Shown here: piece by piece, positions 10,701-18,479 of the stretch
How the letters are laid out: each line of letters begins with the position of its first letter
How positions within the stretch are numbered: position 1 is the first letter of the stretch
Origin: Bombyx mori
Taxonomy: Eukaryota > Arthropoda > Insecta > Lepidoptera > Bombycidae
Direction: 5' to 3'
DNA: 64,000 bases
Assembly (NCBI RefSeq): GCF_030269925.1
Contig: NC_085131.1
Span: forward strand, 6,495,501-6,559,500
Notes under the pieces: model-generated
Database searches by the model: none
What the model was told of the DNA's origin: nothing
What the model saw: only the letters and a program-made list of their open reading frames with translations
Position numbers and translations under genes: made by a program

Positions 10701-12807
10701 GCTCCAACAGCCGGTCCCATTTTTCAAACTTAACCGAATTACTCAAATAGGATAGATGCTCGGATATGTTGTCTGTCCATTACACACTGTAAGGCGCCAA
10801 TGGATACGAAAAATTAACAGTTTTGGATTTGTTTTTATAACCTATACACTTTTATAACAGCGCGCGAGCATTAATCTGCAATGGTACTCGAAGGTTACAG
10901 CTACCTGCATTCATTAGAAACTGCAAAACTCACACATCTTTCTTCGTTACATCTAGATATAAGTAGCCAAAGACAAAACAGCTTAGCACTTTCGTTTTCT
11001 TTTTGTTAACCTTTTTTTTGTTTACTAGCTATCGGCGAACTATAGTGTTGTCGATGAAAATTAAAAAAATATTTTCTTTCCACTTTTTCATGAAAAATGG
11101 CAATTAACAATACAAAATCGAAAATTTAATATAGGTATACGTATAAACATTGAGTACTTTGAAATTTTAATTTCCTAATGAAAATAATGTGAAACACTAG
11201 TATTTCTAACGACCAAAAATGATTTACTATTTCATTTCCACACCACCACATTTTTTACTGGTGGTAGGACCTCTCTGTGAGTCCGCACGGGTAGGTACCA
11301 CCACCCTGCCTATTTCTGCCGTGAAGCAGTAATGCGTTTCGGTTTGAAGGATGGGGCAGCCGTTGTAACTATACTGAGAGCTTAGAATTTATATCTCAAG
11401 GTGGGCGGCGGCATTTACGTTGTAAGTGTTTATTGGCTGCGGTAACCACTTAACATCAGGTGGGCCGTGAGCTCGTTCACCCATCGCACCAAGCAGGCCA
11501 TCCAAGCAATAAAAATCTATACTAATATTATAAAGCTGAAGAGTTTGTTTGTTTGTTTGAATGCGATAATCTCAGGAAGTACTAGTCAGATTTAAAAAAA
11601 TATTTCAGTGTTAGATAGCCCATTTATTAAGGAAGCCTATAGAGGCTATATAACGAATAAATTATATATATAATAAATAATGTTTCAAAATAAGGGTTTA
11701 AATAGTTCCTAATATTCTATAATTCAAAAATATTTTCACTTTCTACGTAAATGAAGTGGGGATAAAATTTAGCGTTATGCCAAAGTAACTATTCCGGCCG
11801 GACGGAGTCGTGGGCAAAAGCTAGTAAATAAATAAAAAGAGTATACAAAATTCATATTCCAAAAATTCTAGTAAAACAAATAATTCTATAAAGAACTGGA
11901 TAAAGAAATTAAATAGTTAACTAATTCTTACCGTAAACATTCAATCTCGCTGCGTGAGCGACACTTCCGTGATTATTGGTGGCGCGACATTCGTATCTCC
12001 CGCCGTGCTCAACCCTGGCACTGCTCAGAGACAAAGTGGACAGCACGTAGTTGTTACTGGGACCTAAACTAGACGGCCCAGATTCTCTGCCTTCAGTTAT
12101 TGACGCTCTATACAAAAACAATACAATTTCCAATGAGCTAGTTATCTATACGTTATACTTTTACATGACCCTCTTCAGCCGATATGAAGTGATTATCGAA
12201 GATATTGAACGTGAATACCACCTTGTATTCTGCAAAATATATCCCAAGCTAAATACGGCTATTGAAATATATCTAATGATACTATCATTATTAACTAATA
12301 AAAGATGAAGTATTTTTTTATAATGCTATTAATTCAAAACCTAAGTTAGCTAAGACCAGCTACAGGATTGATTCATTGATAATTATTCAAGGCACGTCGA
12401 TGCTATTTAAGTTAAAAAAAGAGTGGAAATTTAGTGCTACTTATTAGCGCATATGCCCCACAATCCGGATGTGATAGAAGTATGAAAGAGAAGCTTTGAA
12501 ATGTTATTGAAATTACTATGTGACTAAATTAGTGTAAGGTCTATGATCAACTGATCGTTTATTTTGGCCCTAAACGAGGACACTCGTGTTTATCTTTCGG
12601 AAAATGTGGAATTGCGATCTTGCACTAACAAAAACAATTTAAAACACTTTTTTTAAACTCACCCGTGATGTGATGGTATCGCCTGACCGTCCACTGTCCA
12701 CTTGAACCTTGGGGGAGGCTCGCCCACTGCCGAGCATTTTAAAGCCACCTGCGCTCCAGGCTGTACCGCTTGCTCAATAAACGTATACACCAGCTCGGGA
12801 CGAGAAT
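1464..12807 (-). CDS. Dscam-like cell adhesion molecule, 3' part of gene (20 exons, Ig5 to start of FN5)
   Basis: This is a neuronal immunoglobulin-superfamily receptor of the Dscam type, a membrane protein whose ectodomain mediates homophilic recognition. Twenty exons chain by GT-AG borders with matching codon phase at every junction and give about 1,040 residues. The order is Ig-Ig-Ig-Ig-Ig-FN-FN-FN-FN-Ig-FN. An Ig domain between the fourth and fifth FN domains is diagnostic for Dscam, so counting back gives Ig5-Ig9, FN1-4, Ig10 and FN5. Ig1-4 should lie 5' (higher coordinates) and FN5-end, FN6, the membrane segment and the tail should lie left of base 1. There is a single Ig7 exon pair and no tandem array of alternative exons. 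This argues for a Dscam2/3/4-like paralogue rather than hypervariable Dscam1; which paralogue cannot be decided here. Confidence 0.93.
1828..2345 (-). mobile_element. 5'-truncated Jockey-clade LINE, 3' end
   Basis: The minus strand encodes the last ~85 residues of the same ORF2 as the two full-length elements in this window, including a DHIDASHRRRPRHIL-type motif where those copies have DHAGASHRRRPRHVL. The shared 3' UTR and a short A-tail (T-run near 1828) follow. It lies in the intron between the two Ig10 exons, in the same orientation as the host gene. It has diverged clearly more than the intact copies, so it is an older insertion. Confidence 0.85.
2674..2847 (-). CDS. Dscam-like exon: first half of Ig10
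   Basis: The reading ARLLSFGVWVRVQCGHPLR followed by LACAWRG and ARWLRGD gives the Ig B-strand cysteine and the core tryptophan. The ARxxSFG start is typical of the FN4-Ig10 border in Dscam proteins. The acceptor at GGGAG|CT was chosen over a nearby CTAG because only it keeps phase with the preceding FN4 exon. The donor is CATG|GTGAGA. Confidence 0.92.
2950..3275 (-). repeat. Interspersed repeat with palindromic ends, copy 1
   Basis: One end is GGAACGAAGTTCC and the other is a degenerate AAGGAACTTCTTTCC followed by GGTGTCCCACGCCACC. The interior contains conserved blocks such as CGTAACGTAAGATTTTTATT. Two further copies lie at 12.85 and 52.08 kb in opposite orientation. The ends are self-palindromic and also inverted relative to each other. 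The class is unknown; a MITE or a foldback element is possible. Confidence 0.75.
3505..3689 (-). CDS. Dscam-like exon: second half of FN4
   Basis: Encodes DRPPQTTTVQTDDSEFMV, then TELRALAEGATYEAWVAAHS and a VVGEGEPS end, the L-x-x-G-x-x-Y-x-x-x-V pattern of fibronectin type III strands E-G. The acceptor TTTTTAG and donor AGAG|GTAAAT keep phase 2 in and phase 1 out. Confidence 0.93.
3763..3892 (-). CDS. Dscam-like exon: first half of FN4
   Basis: Encodes PGPPAAVKVVPTSVTSLAIS, WLPPNRPSGPILYYTVFYRE. The W-x-P-P and Y-x-V-x-Y core of an FN III domain is clear. It is joined in phase to the next exon (GGC AG|G). Confidence 0.94.
3974..4408 (+). mobile_element. Bm1-type SINE, near full length
   Basis: It has a tRNA-like head with A-box-like TGGCCTAAAGG and B-box-like TGTTCGAATC, then the body running through CCTCTTGTAA, TATTTCTGCCGTAAAGCAGT and TGCGTTTCGGTTTGAAG to an AATAAAAAA tail. 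RNA polymerase III promoter elements are expected for this family. It lies antisense to the Dscam-like gene in the intron between the FN3 and FN4 exons and is the most complete SINE of this type in the window. Confidence 0.88.
4445..4648 (-). CDS. Dscam-like exon: second half of FN3
   Basis: Encodes TEWLEWEVRAGGGSNAG, then a LLLALRPHTNYTIQALAYTN strand and VGDGVPAHPVHCSTQQD. This is the Dscam FN3 pattern ending in a G-D-G-V motif. The acceptor GGCAG|CG is the only one keeping phase with the preceding exon. The donor is GATA|GTAAGT. Confidence 0.92.
4780..5028 (+). mobile_element. Bm1-type SINE, 5'-truncated
   Basis: The body of the SINE runs from TTTTTACTGGTGGTAGGAGC to AAGCAATAAAAAAAAA, without the tRNA head. 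It is antisense to the Dscam-like gene. Its A-tail ends only about 14 bases inside the intron from the splice donor of the first FN3 exon. Confidence 0.88.
5043..5180 (-). CDS. Dscam-like exon: first half of FN3
   Basis: Encodes VPSEGPRGVRCRAVSPQSL, then KVEWSPPPAHSHNGGLIGYK and LIYRPEH. The V-x-C-x-A-x-S-x-Q-S-L-x-V-x-W-x-P-P string with GYKLIY is characteristic of Dscam FN3. The acceptor is CTCTCTAG and the donor CATA|GTGAGT. Confidence 0.95.
5257..5680 (-). mobile_element. Short non-autonomous Helitron, TC-TATATATTAATACG family, copy 1
   Basis: Read on the minus strand it begins A|TCTATATATTAATACGTGAAG and ends GGGGCCACTAG|T. It therefore has a 5' TC, a 3' CTAG, no target duplication and no terminal inverted repeats, inserted between A and T, as Helitrons do. 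Four more copies with the same ends lie at 13.76, 23.14, 47.33 and 58.30 kb. Confidence 0.75.
5690..6480. other. Intron between FN2 and FN3 exons, no gene seen
   Basis: AT-rich intron of the Dscam-like gene. It contains only short ORFs without recognisable domains. Confidence 0.5.
6488..6570 (-). CDS. Dscam-like exon: end of FN2
   Basis: A short 83-bp exon that encodes YSVSVRAFNSAGAGPASAPV and NTLTQEN. This is the F-G strands of an FN III domain with the N-x-x-G-x-G-P loop. The acceptor is TTTTGCAG and the donor ACG|GTAAGA. Phases match both neighbours. Confidence 0.93.
6652..6815 (-). CDS. Dscam-like exon: middle of FN2
   Basis: Encodes APPASSWNGELLGYTVWWWA, then SADGSLSGGAV and a VTKYIIEGLEHYTR strand. 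The G-E-L-L-G-Y-x-V segment matches the FN III C strand. The donor is CACG|GTTTGT, weaker than its neighbours but required by phase. Confidence 0.92.
6896..7091 (-). CDS. Dscam-like exon: end of FN1 and start of FN2
   Basis: Encodes the FN1 E-G strands (INGLEPATPYLVRARTVTAQ), then a linker EPPSRTPINLRASTP and the first FN2 strand ending in ELSWQ. The domain border falls inside the exon, as is usual for Dscam FN1/FN2. The acceptor is ATTTAG and the donor CAG|GTACTA. Confidence 0.93.
7177..7387 (-). CDS. Dscam-like exon: first part of FN1
   Basis: Encodes EPPEPPSNFRVLDTTSRSVR, LQWRRPYDGNSPVLGYVVQY and RKHDSTSSDLWRDAE. The Ig9-to-FN1 border P-P-x-P-P is followed by a canonical FN III A-C strand set with W and G-Y-x-V-Q-Y. 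The donor CTGA|GTAAGT is strong. Confidence 0.95.
7457..7605 (-). CDS. Dscam-like exon: second half of Ig9
   Basis: Encodes MSISETRSTEGLRSELVIER followed by ADRRDSGVYRCQASNPFG, the D-x-G-x-Y-x-C signature of an I-set Ig F strand, and ends HFVHLAVQ. The acceptor is TTTCTCAG and the donor CAAG|GTAACT. Confidence 0.95.
7711..7855 (-). CDS. Dscam-like exon: first half of Ig9
   Basis: Encodes EPARFEIQSINVTAKLGETV, RLACVARGDSPLSTAWSHSG and RALPNSDY. The B-strand cysteine and C-strand tryptophan are present. The acceptor is CATTATAG and the donor CTACAG|GTAGTA. Confidence 0.95.
7926..8090 (-). CDS. Dscam-like exon: second half of Ig8
   Basis: Encodes a VVLTNGSLRLESARAEHSGK stretch, then YRCRADNGVAPPLSKTLNIH. 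This is the N-G-S-L and H-S-G-x-Y-x-C-x-A-x-N-G pattern of Dscam Ig8. The acceptor is AATTTTAG and the donor AATG|GTAAGT. Confidence 0.95.
8164..8283 (-). CDS. Dscam-like exon: first half of Ig8
   Basis: Encodes VPPYWQIEPSDAAVLLNGSL and TVSCEARGHPPPNIYWTKFS. The P-P-x-W-x-I-E-P-x-D-A opening, the cysteine and the tryptophan fit Dscam Ig8. The acceptor is TTCCACCAG and the donor TCGG|GTAAAT. Confidence 0.95.
8369..8504 (-). CDS. Dscam-like exon: second half of Ig7
   Basis: Encodes VDERGAEFFSMLLFKSLTAA, HSGTYTCVVTNTAGKANVSV and ELAIK. The H-S-G-x-Y-T-C-V-V-x-N motif is that of Dscam Ig7. It joins the preceding exon in phase 0 (CTTCAG|GTAGAT in the mRNA). This pair appears once only, so Ig7 is not a variable cassette in this window. 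Confidence 0.93.
8584..8748 (-). CDS. Dscam-like exon: first half of Ig7
   Basis: Encodes VQITVVSPPVLSPIVFPPGL, RSGDRAQLTCTVTSGDMPVY and FSWLKDQIPISSALQ. The P-P-x-L-S-P-x-x-F opening, the L-T-C and the S-W-x-K-D core are typical of Dscam Ig7. The donor is CTTCAG|GTAAAT. Read-through would give non-Ig sequence, which supports this boundary. Confidence 0.94.
8825..8975 (-). CDS. Dscam-like exon: second half of Ig6
   Basis: Encodes SVKWEGGAGIDPRYPQSDGQ, LTITNVDWNRDKGSWVCSVL and TPGGELARRE. The W-E of the C strand and the W-V-C of the F strand are present. The acceptor TTTGAAG|T is chosen because it completes the GA left by the upstream 91-bp exon. Confidence 0.92.
9329..9628 (+). mobile_element. 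Short non-autonomous Helitron-like element
   Basis: Begins A|TCTATACATATAAATAAAAT and ends TACTCAGCTAG|T. Near the 3' end lies a CCCGCGGT...ACCGCGGG hairpin. A 5' TC, a 3' CTAG, an A|T target and a 3' hairpin fit Helitrons. It lies in the intron that splits Ig6. Confidence 0.65.
9801..9891 (-). CDS. Dscam-like exon: first half of Ig6
   Basis: A 91-bp exon opposite a misleading plus-strand ORF. It encodes PPYIRAMNPVKAVAGTEVTI followed by WCPYYGFPI, the P-Y-I-R-x-M and A-V-A-G-x-x-x-x-x-C-P-Y-x-G-x-P-I motif of Dscam Ig6. The acceptor is TTGCATAG and the donor ATAGA|GTAAGT. Phase fits both neighbours. Confidence 0.95.
10260..10567 (+). mobile_element. Short Helitron, TC-TTATACCTTTAAACGAGC family, copy 1
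   Basis: Starts A|TCTTATACCTTTAAACGAGC and ends CATCATCTAG|T, with a decayed hairpin just before the end. It contains GAATCTCGGAAACGGCTCCA, shared with copies at 24.14 kb and (minus strand) 39.30 kb. Confidence 0.8.
11257..11515 (+). mobile_element. Bm1-type SINE, 5'-truncated
   Basis: Body from ACTGGTGGTAGGACCTCTC through TATTTCTGCCGTGAAGCAGT to AAGCAATAAAAA. It has a small insertion near its 3' end (GCACCAAGCAGGCCAT). It is antisense to the host gene. Confidence 0.85.
11516..11824 (+). mobile_element. Short Helitron, TC-TATACTAATATTATAAAG family, copy 1
   Basis: Begins A|TCTATACTAATATTATAAAG directly at the A-tail of the preceding Bm1 and ends GGGCAAAAGCTAG|T. The end is preceded by a CCGGCCGGACGGAGTCG segment. 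A second copy lies at 51.21 kb. Its ends match common lepidopteran Helitrons. Confidence 0.8.
11932..12107 (-). CDS. Dscam-like exon: second half of Ig5
   Basis: Encodes ASITEGRESGPSSLGPSNNY, VLSTLSLSSARVEHGGRYEC and RATNNHGSVAHAARLNVYG. The H-G-G-x-Y-x-C-x-A-x-N signature and the A-R-L-N-V-Y-G end are typical of Dscam Ig5. Of two possible AG acceptors only GTATAG|A keeps phase. The donor is TTTACG|GTAAGA. Confidence 0.95.
12663..12807 (-). CDS. Dscam-like exon: first half of Ig5
   Basis: Encodes SRPELVYTFIEQAVQPGAQV, ALKCSAVGEPPPRFKWTVDG and QAIPSHHG. The F-I-E-Q-x-x-Q-P-G-x-x-x-x-L-K-C-S-A pattern is a hallmark of Dscam Ig5. The acceptor is TATGCAG and the donor ACGG|GTGAGT. The exon begins in phase 1, so the upstream exon must end one base into a codon. 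Confidence 0.95.
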
Positions 12808-12849
12808 CTGCATAAATCATTCAACTAAGAAAAAACTACAAAAAAATAT

Positions 12850-13183
12850 GTGTGATGGTGTCGTGGGACACCGGATAGGAACGAAGTTCCTTATTTTAAA
12901 AATATTCCTTTTAAGTTCCATTCGAGGCATAAAGAAAATAATAATTCGGCTTTACATTTTTTATGGTTTTTTTATTGATTAAAAAAACTACTTTACAAAG
13001 TTATCAACTTTATTTTATTCACAATGATTTATAAAAAATATATAATAAAAATATGTTATGTTTTGTACGTTATTACAAAGTTAAGTCATACACTGTGCGC
13101 ATTACTAATAAAAATCTTACGTTACGGACGTTTTTTCCCGGTTAGGATACCCCTATGCATCGTCCCATAAAGAACTTCGTTCC
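12850..13183 (+). repeat. Interspersed repeat with palindromic ends, copy 2
   Basis: Begins TGGTGTCGTGGGACACC and AGGAACGAAGTTCCTTAT and ends CGTCCCATAAAGAACTTCGT. It shares the interior with the copies at 2.95 kb (opposite strand) and 52.08 kb, including CTTACGTTACGGACGTTTTT. Confidence 0.78.
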
Positions 13184-13474
13184 AAAAAACCTAAATATTC
13201 CCATAATAACAACAACAAGCTCACCTGAAGAACGTTTTAAGCGTTTTCGTTTTAACGGGAGTACATTGCCCGTTTTCCTCACTAACGAGCATCGTGTTAC
13301 TGAAAATATAACTAGGTGAGTTAGTGAAATAAAACTACCCGGCTTGTGTTCGCCAGCGAGAAGTCTTCGACGTTCGAATAACAAAATTTTCCTTGAATTT
13401 AAGTAACCAACTATTAGTATCAAATTTGATAGTTATTTATTTTATTGCATAATAAGTGGACGAGCTAACAGCCC

Positions 13475-13680
13475 ACGTGTTGTTAATTATTTACTGGAGC
13501 CCATAGACATCTACAACGTAAATGCGCCACCCACCTTGAGATATAATTTCTAATGTCTCAGTATAGTTACAACGGCTGCCCCACCCTTCAAACCGAAACG
13601 CATTACTGCTTCACGGCAGAAATAGGCGGGGTGGTGGTACCTACCCGCGCGTACTCATAAGAGGTCCTACCACTACTAAA
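13475..13680 (-). mobile_element. Bm1-type SINE, 5'-truncated
   Basis: The reverse complement of the Bm1 body runs from GGTCCTACCACTACT at the right to CCCATAGACATCTACAACG at the left. The tail region near 13,440-13,475 is decayed. Confidence 0.82.
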
Positions 13681-13761
13681 CAGACAGAAATTTCAAACAT
13701 CTTAAAGAACAGTTTTCATGTTAGAAAATCACATTTTCAAATGACGTAATTTTATAACGTA

Positions 13762-14174
13762 CTAGAGGTCCCGCAGTAGTCGAAATTCGACTATAATTAA
13801 TTGGAATTGTAAGTTTGTACACTATTATGATTGTATTTTATACTTTTTTAATCACAAATTTTGCCAAGGCTACACTATAAAAAAATGTTAATAAAGACAA
13901 ACAATATTTAATCTATTCTCAATTTGACCACAGACGTCAATACCAAAAGTTTGACCATAAATAGTATGCATGCGTGTGTGCGTCAAATACATGGTATGTA
14001 GTGTGTGTAATATTTTCTTTATTGATTTCTTTTATGCATTATTTTTAAAAAATATTAGCTTTGTGCACTTCTTCTCTATATTCTCTATAAGTGTGGAAAA
14101 TTTCATACTCCTCCGTCCGCGCAATTTTCGTAAAAAGGGATACAAAGTTTTTGCTTCACGTATTAATATATAGA
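13762..14174 (-). mobile_element. Short non-autonomous Helitron, TC-TATATATTAATACG family, copy 2
   Basis: Same ends as the copy at 5.26 kb: A|CTAGAGGTCCC at the left and ATATATAGA|T at the right on the plus strand. Confidence 0.75.
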
Positions 14175-14554
14175 TGACTGAACTATGCTTTAGGACTGCA
14201 GAAATGTATTACTGAAAGAAAAATTCACTCCACCTCGCCTTTTACTGTCCGAGTTCGTTCAGAATTTACAACGCAGTAAATCGTAAAAAAAAACCAACAA
14301 AAAATTTACAACCGTGTAGAGGCCCGAATTGGTGAGGTAAACCGACACTCCGATAGCTGAGCCTTATCTTTCCTCATAAACAAGGGAGGCTTCGTTACAG
14401 ATCACATACCTACATACATTCGCGCATAAATTTTGAAAGTTGAACCTCAGCCCTGAGTGCCCTTAGACTCGGAGGGCGACCGTTCAGAAGCCTTTTGAAG
14501 TTTATAAAGTCTTTGTAATGGTTCCTTTTTTATTCATTGACGAGTGAAAGACGT

Positions 14555-14720
14555 TCACATGCTGTTAATTAATCTGTTACTGGAGCACGTAAATATCACT
14601 ACTTCATGCCGACATAACGGCTGCCACATCCTTCAAACTGGAAGGTATTAGTGCTTCGCTGCACAAATGGATAGGGTGGAGTTACCTACCCGTGCGGGCT
14701 CACAAGACGCGCTGCAGAGA
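14555..14720 (-). mobile_element. Decayed Bm1-type SINE fragment
   Basis: Recognisable but diverged Bm1 blocks in reverse (TACCTACCCGTGCGGGCTCA, GCTTCGCTGCACAAATG). It abuts the 3' end of the mariner element. Confidence 0.55.
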
Positions 14721-14731
14721 AGACCTTGATT

Positions 14732-15785
14732 TTATGTACAAGTTTTTATTTTTATTGCTTGATTTTGAATACAGGCCTTCAATCTGCGCGGCCAGTCGTC
14801 TATCGCAGCACGAACGAGGTCCATGTCAATATCGGCGGCTGCCTTAATCAAGGATGTCTTGAGTGACTCCAAATTGGGATGAGGCTTTGAGGACGCCTTT
14901 TCTTCCCAGTGTTGCCATATCTTGTAATCTAACGGATTCAAATCTGGACTGGAGGAGGGCCAGTCTTCGTGCCGGATGAAGTCGATTTCACGCGCCGCCA
15001 GCCAGTCTTGTGTGCTCTTCGCTCTATGAGCTGGCGCCGAATCTTGTTGGAATACCCAGTGCCTGTTATTGAACATGGTATGAGAAACAGGTTCCACAAG
15101 GTTCGTCAGGACTGTATTTTGATACACAACTGCATTCGTTTTTACACCTTTCTCACAAAAATGTACCTCTGTTAAGCCCCAATAAGAAACTCCCAACCAT
15201 ACCATGAGCGAGGATGGAAAATGACCTCGCTGGACACGCGGAATACGGTTTCTCGCTTCCTCACTACTGTATGCGTACACCTTATCATTTTGTTTATTGT
15301 AGCTCTCTTCTACGGTAAAAAATTTTTCATCCGAAAAAAGAATTTCCCGATATTTTTTTCCCACGTACCGCTTCAACAAAGCGCGGCATCTCTTCAGTCT
15401 CAGGTCCATTAGACGAGCATTCAAACGATGTCCTGTTTTTCTTCGATATGCCCGAAGCCCTAAGTCTTCATTTAACACCCTTTTCACCGTGGTTCTGCTT
15501 AACCCCATCTGAAGGGCCAACAGTTTCTGCTTACGTTTGGGATTTTTTTGAATTCGCGCCTTCACAGCTTTTATCACTGCTTGAGTCCTAACAGACCGAG
15601 GGCGACCACTTCTTGACCTGTCATCTACACTAGAGTTTTCATTGTATCGTTTGATGGTACGATAAATGAATCTTTTGGTTATATTCAAAATTTTCAGTAG
15701 GTATGTTAAAAATTTGAATTGGCGCGTAACCGCAACGATGCAACGCAATAACTGCAATACGGTCTTCTTTAAGCGTCCACTCCAT
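14732..15785 (-). pseudogene. mariner/maT transposase, frameshifted near the N terminus
   Basis: The DDE transposase has a helix-turn-helix region with a GRP linker (SRSGRPRSV), a first catalytic Asp in ILFSDEKFF, a second in WVFQQDSAPAH and a third in PSSSPDLNPLD. Thirty-seven residues separate the last two, which is the DD37D spacing of the maT group, related to basal Bombyx mariners. An ATG at 15,785 begins MEWTLKEDRIAVIALHRCG, but this runs in a different frame from the main body. A frameshift thus lies near 15,690-15,740. The C-terminal frame of about 330 codons is otherwise open. Confidence 0.85.
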
Positions 15786-15905
15786 ATTTAAAAATGAGTA
15801 AAATTCTAAAAGTATACATTTTTATTTTCATGAACAATTCGAAATTCGAATTCAATAAACTTTTTTGTGGCCAGCATTCTAAAAGAATAGTTCTTACTGT
15901 GTGAC
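14735..15905 (-). mobile_element. maT-type (DD37D) mariner transposon, degraded
   Basis: Contains a long minus-strand transposase frame with flanking non-coding sequence to about 15,905 (upstream end TGTCACACAGTAAGAACTAT on the minus strand). No matching inverted repeat is visible after the stop codon, where a Bm1 fragment follows within about 15 bases. The 3' end is therefore probably lost and the copy is unlikely to move. Confidence 0.75.
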
Positions 15906-17540
15906 AATACTTATAACCTGACTAGTTATAATTGATTTCGATTATCTCTTAAGTCGGTCTAAACTATACGCAGTATGCGAAGTTTCATTAAAATCGGCTC
16001 GTTATTCCAAAAGGTCATCGGGTACAAACAACGTGACATAAAGCAAAACCAATTGAAACGATTGAAAGACGAGAAATGTCATCTTTCAACCGTTCGTTTC
16101 GTCTTCTCGGCAAGTGATTTTCTTTTATTGTTTAATAGCAATTGATTAGCTTTATCTTAGCTTTGTATTCGAATTTTTTTTATAATTCAATGTGTCCAAT
16201 ATAAAAGAGAAAATAGATAAAACAAACCGCAATCTCGATATTTTAGTGAATATGGTCGAATTACGAACACTGGACGCCACTAGTGTTAAGAAATGCACGG
16301 TGATGATGATGAGATCGCCTCAAATGACAGCACACAGATTTGTTAGTCTTTGCTAATTATTGCATTGACTTTAAAATAAATTGGTTATACCATAAGCAAA
16401 ATACATTGTTCTTTTAATGTCTCACTGAATAGATATGTGTCTGAAAAACGATGAAATTGACGAAAGAGAACTAGAATCGAACACTATAAGTAAATTTTTT
16501 TTAACGAATTGTACGGAATGACAATGCTTAGTGACACATTTGAAGAATTAGAAATACATGTGAGTGAGTAATTTAAATTTCTGTTTCCCATATACATAAT
16601 CTTAGTTTGAGGATAGATGACCGTGTGTGTGTGTTATTTCACTCGGACTATTTATATATTAAATAAGTCGATTACTTCCTTGGAACCTAGTGTGTGAGAA
16701 ATCGAAAGTATAATCTTGTATCTAAGCTATTTAGTAATTCAATACTTTTTTGTTTGTGATCTGTCAAACATTATAAGGCACCTTTTTCATTACGGTTTTT
16801 TCTACGATACTAAAGAAATAAAATCCGGCAACATGCCTATTATGAAACAAACCGCACAATAACGTTTTGGCACGGCAAACTTGATTTTAAGCTATGGAGC
16901 CAAACGAGTCATTTAAACATGCAAATTACATTTACACATTTGGCCGATGTTAAAGCTAAAAACAAATAGGTAATTTTCACGAAGTGGCTGTATTGGCATG
17001 TGAAAAAATCGTCCACCGCTCAACTCCGCATCACCCAATACTCCTATCAAAGATGGATGCTGTTATGCGAAATATCGAACCAAACAATTCCGTTGAAACG
17101 ATTCAATTCAAAGTTTCATTTCTATAACAATGCAAAATGAACTTTACACAAGATAATAATTATATAGGTATACGGCAATCAGCGTAAAATCACGCGGTAA
17201 ACTATTTTATGAATGTCAACACCGCACACTGACAATCGTTTAAATATAGGAATTCAGTAAAAGAAACGCATATTATCTTTAATTTAATTTATATAAAAAT
17301 AAAGTGATATCGCACTTAAGTAGTGTTCTCGGATTACTTCAATACTCATTTTATTGTTAATTCATTGTTAATATGCTAAAATTATTGTGTTTGTAAGTAG
17401 GTAATTCATTATAACTGCTTTAAAGGTTAAGAAGTCACGCAGCACCATTTTTATATTTCCGTCGCTTCGAATCATTAATATGTACTTTGGCTATGCAAAC
17501 ATACGTTGTCAGCCTAAATTAGCACCACCCCAATTTCTTC
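15905..17540. other. Non-coding stretch, nothing recognised
   Basis: AT-rich sequence, presumably intronic to or upstream of the Dscam-like gene. I see no exon with Ig or FN motifs and no clear repeat. Confidence 0.45.
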
Positions 17541-17559
17541 CACTAGCTATCCTAAGCGA

Positions 17560-17720
17560 CTAAGATAGTCACAAGAACGTCCTCTGAGTATTATACCAGC
17601 ATACTGCAATCGCCAAAAGTCCTCACAGGTAGGGCATATTGGAAACCCACAAAGGTATGAACCACCTTACACTAGTTGGGCCGTAAAACCGTTCACCTAA
17701 CCATGCTAAAAAAAAACATA
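17560..17720 (+). repeat. Possible ancient Bm1-like fragment
   Basis: The tail-like TTGGGCCGTAAAACCGTTCA, CCATGCTAAAAAAAAA and the GGTATGAACCACC block recall the Bm1 3' region but are strongly diverged. Confidence 0.35.
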
Positions 17721-18479
17721 CCCCTATACTAATAACCTCTGTACTAATAGAATCTTATAAAGAACCGAAATGCTACGCTCGAAATTTGTCTTATACCAAT
17801 GGTAATACATATAAATAATTCACCGTTTTGGCTATCGCATATTACACGTTATATGGATATACCTAGCATATCCATTCAGTAGAACAGCAAACATTACTAT
17901 GCAGCGCACACGGTGTGCACATAAAAAATTCGGTGGTCCAGTCGTCCATGTTTGTAGGTCACCGAACGCTTCTGTGTACCGTATCCTCACGAATCACACA
18001 AATTTCGGGGGCGCTGGCTTTAACTCGGTTATCCGTGTGACTATTGATTTAGTTTTAGCATGGGACTGCTGTTATACATTTATTACTTAAAAATCAACTT
18101 TTTCTAGTTTACTTAAACTTAGCGTGAATTCCACCAAGCACTTTGAGAAATTAGATTGAAATCTCACTCATAACTGAACAGTTATATAACGTCTATGTGT
18201 GATATTCCAATCCGTAGGCCATGAATACTTTTATCCTTACATGCGAGTTCATAAGCGCTAAAGCATTAGTACTCAATTCATAGATTAAGAAAAAAATACA
18301 GTTTTTTAAATATAAATATAGTATTATAGTCGTTTAATGGGAAGTTAGTAGTAATTTCAATGGATTGGAAAAATTAACTCTTTTTTTAATGTACAATTTG
18401 TAAGCTTAGAAAAATTTCAAAGTAATATGCCATTATATATGCATATTTAGTTTGGTGTGCTATGTGCATACATCATGCG

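Larger units (their letters stand above)
9900..11930. other. Intron between Ig5 and Ig6 exons
   Basis: A 2-kb intron that carries a Helitron at 10.26-10.57 kb, a 5'-truncated Bm1 at 11.26-11.52 kb and another Helitron directly after it. The rest is AT-rich sequence with no gene seen. Confidence 0.6.
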
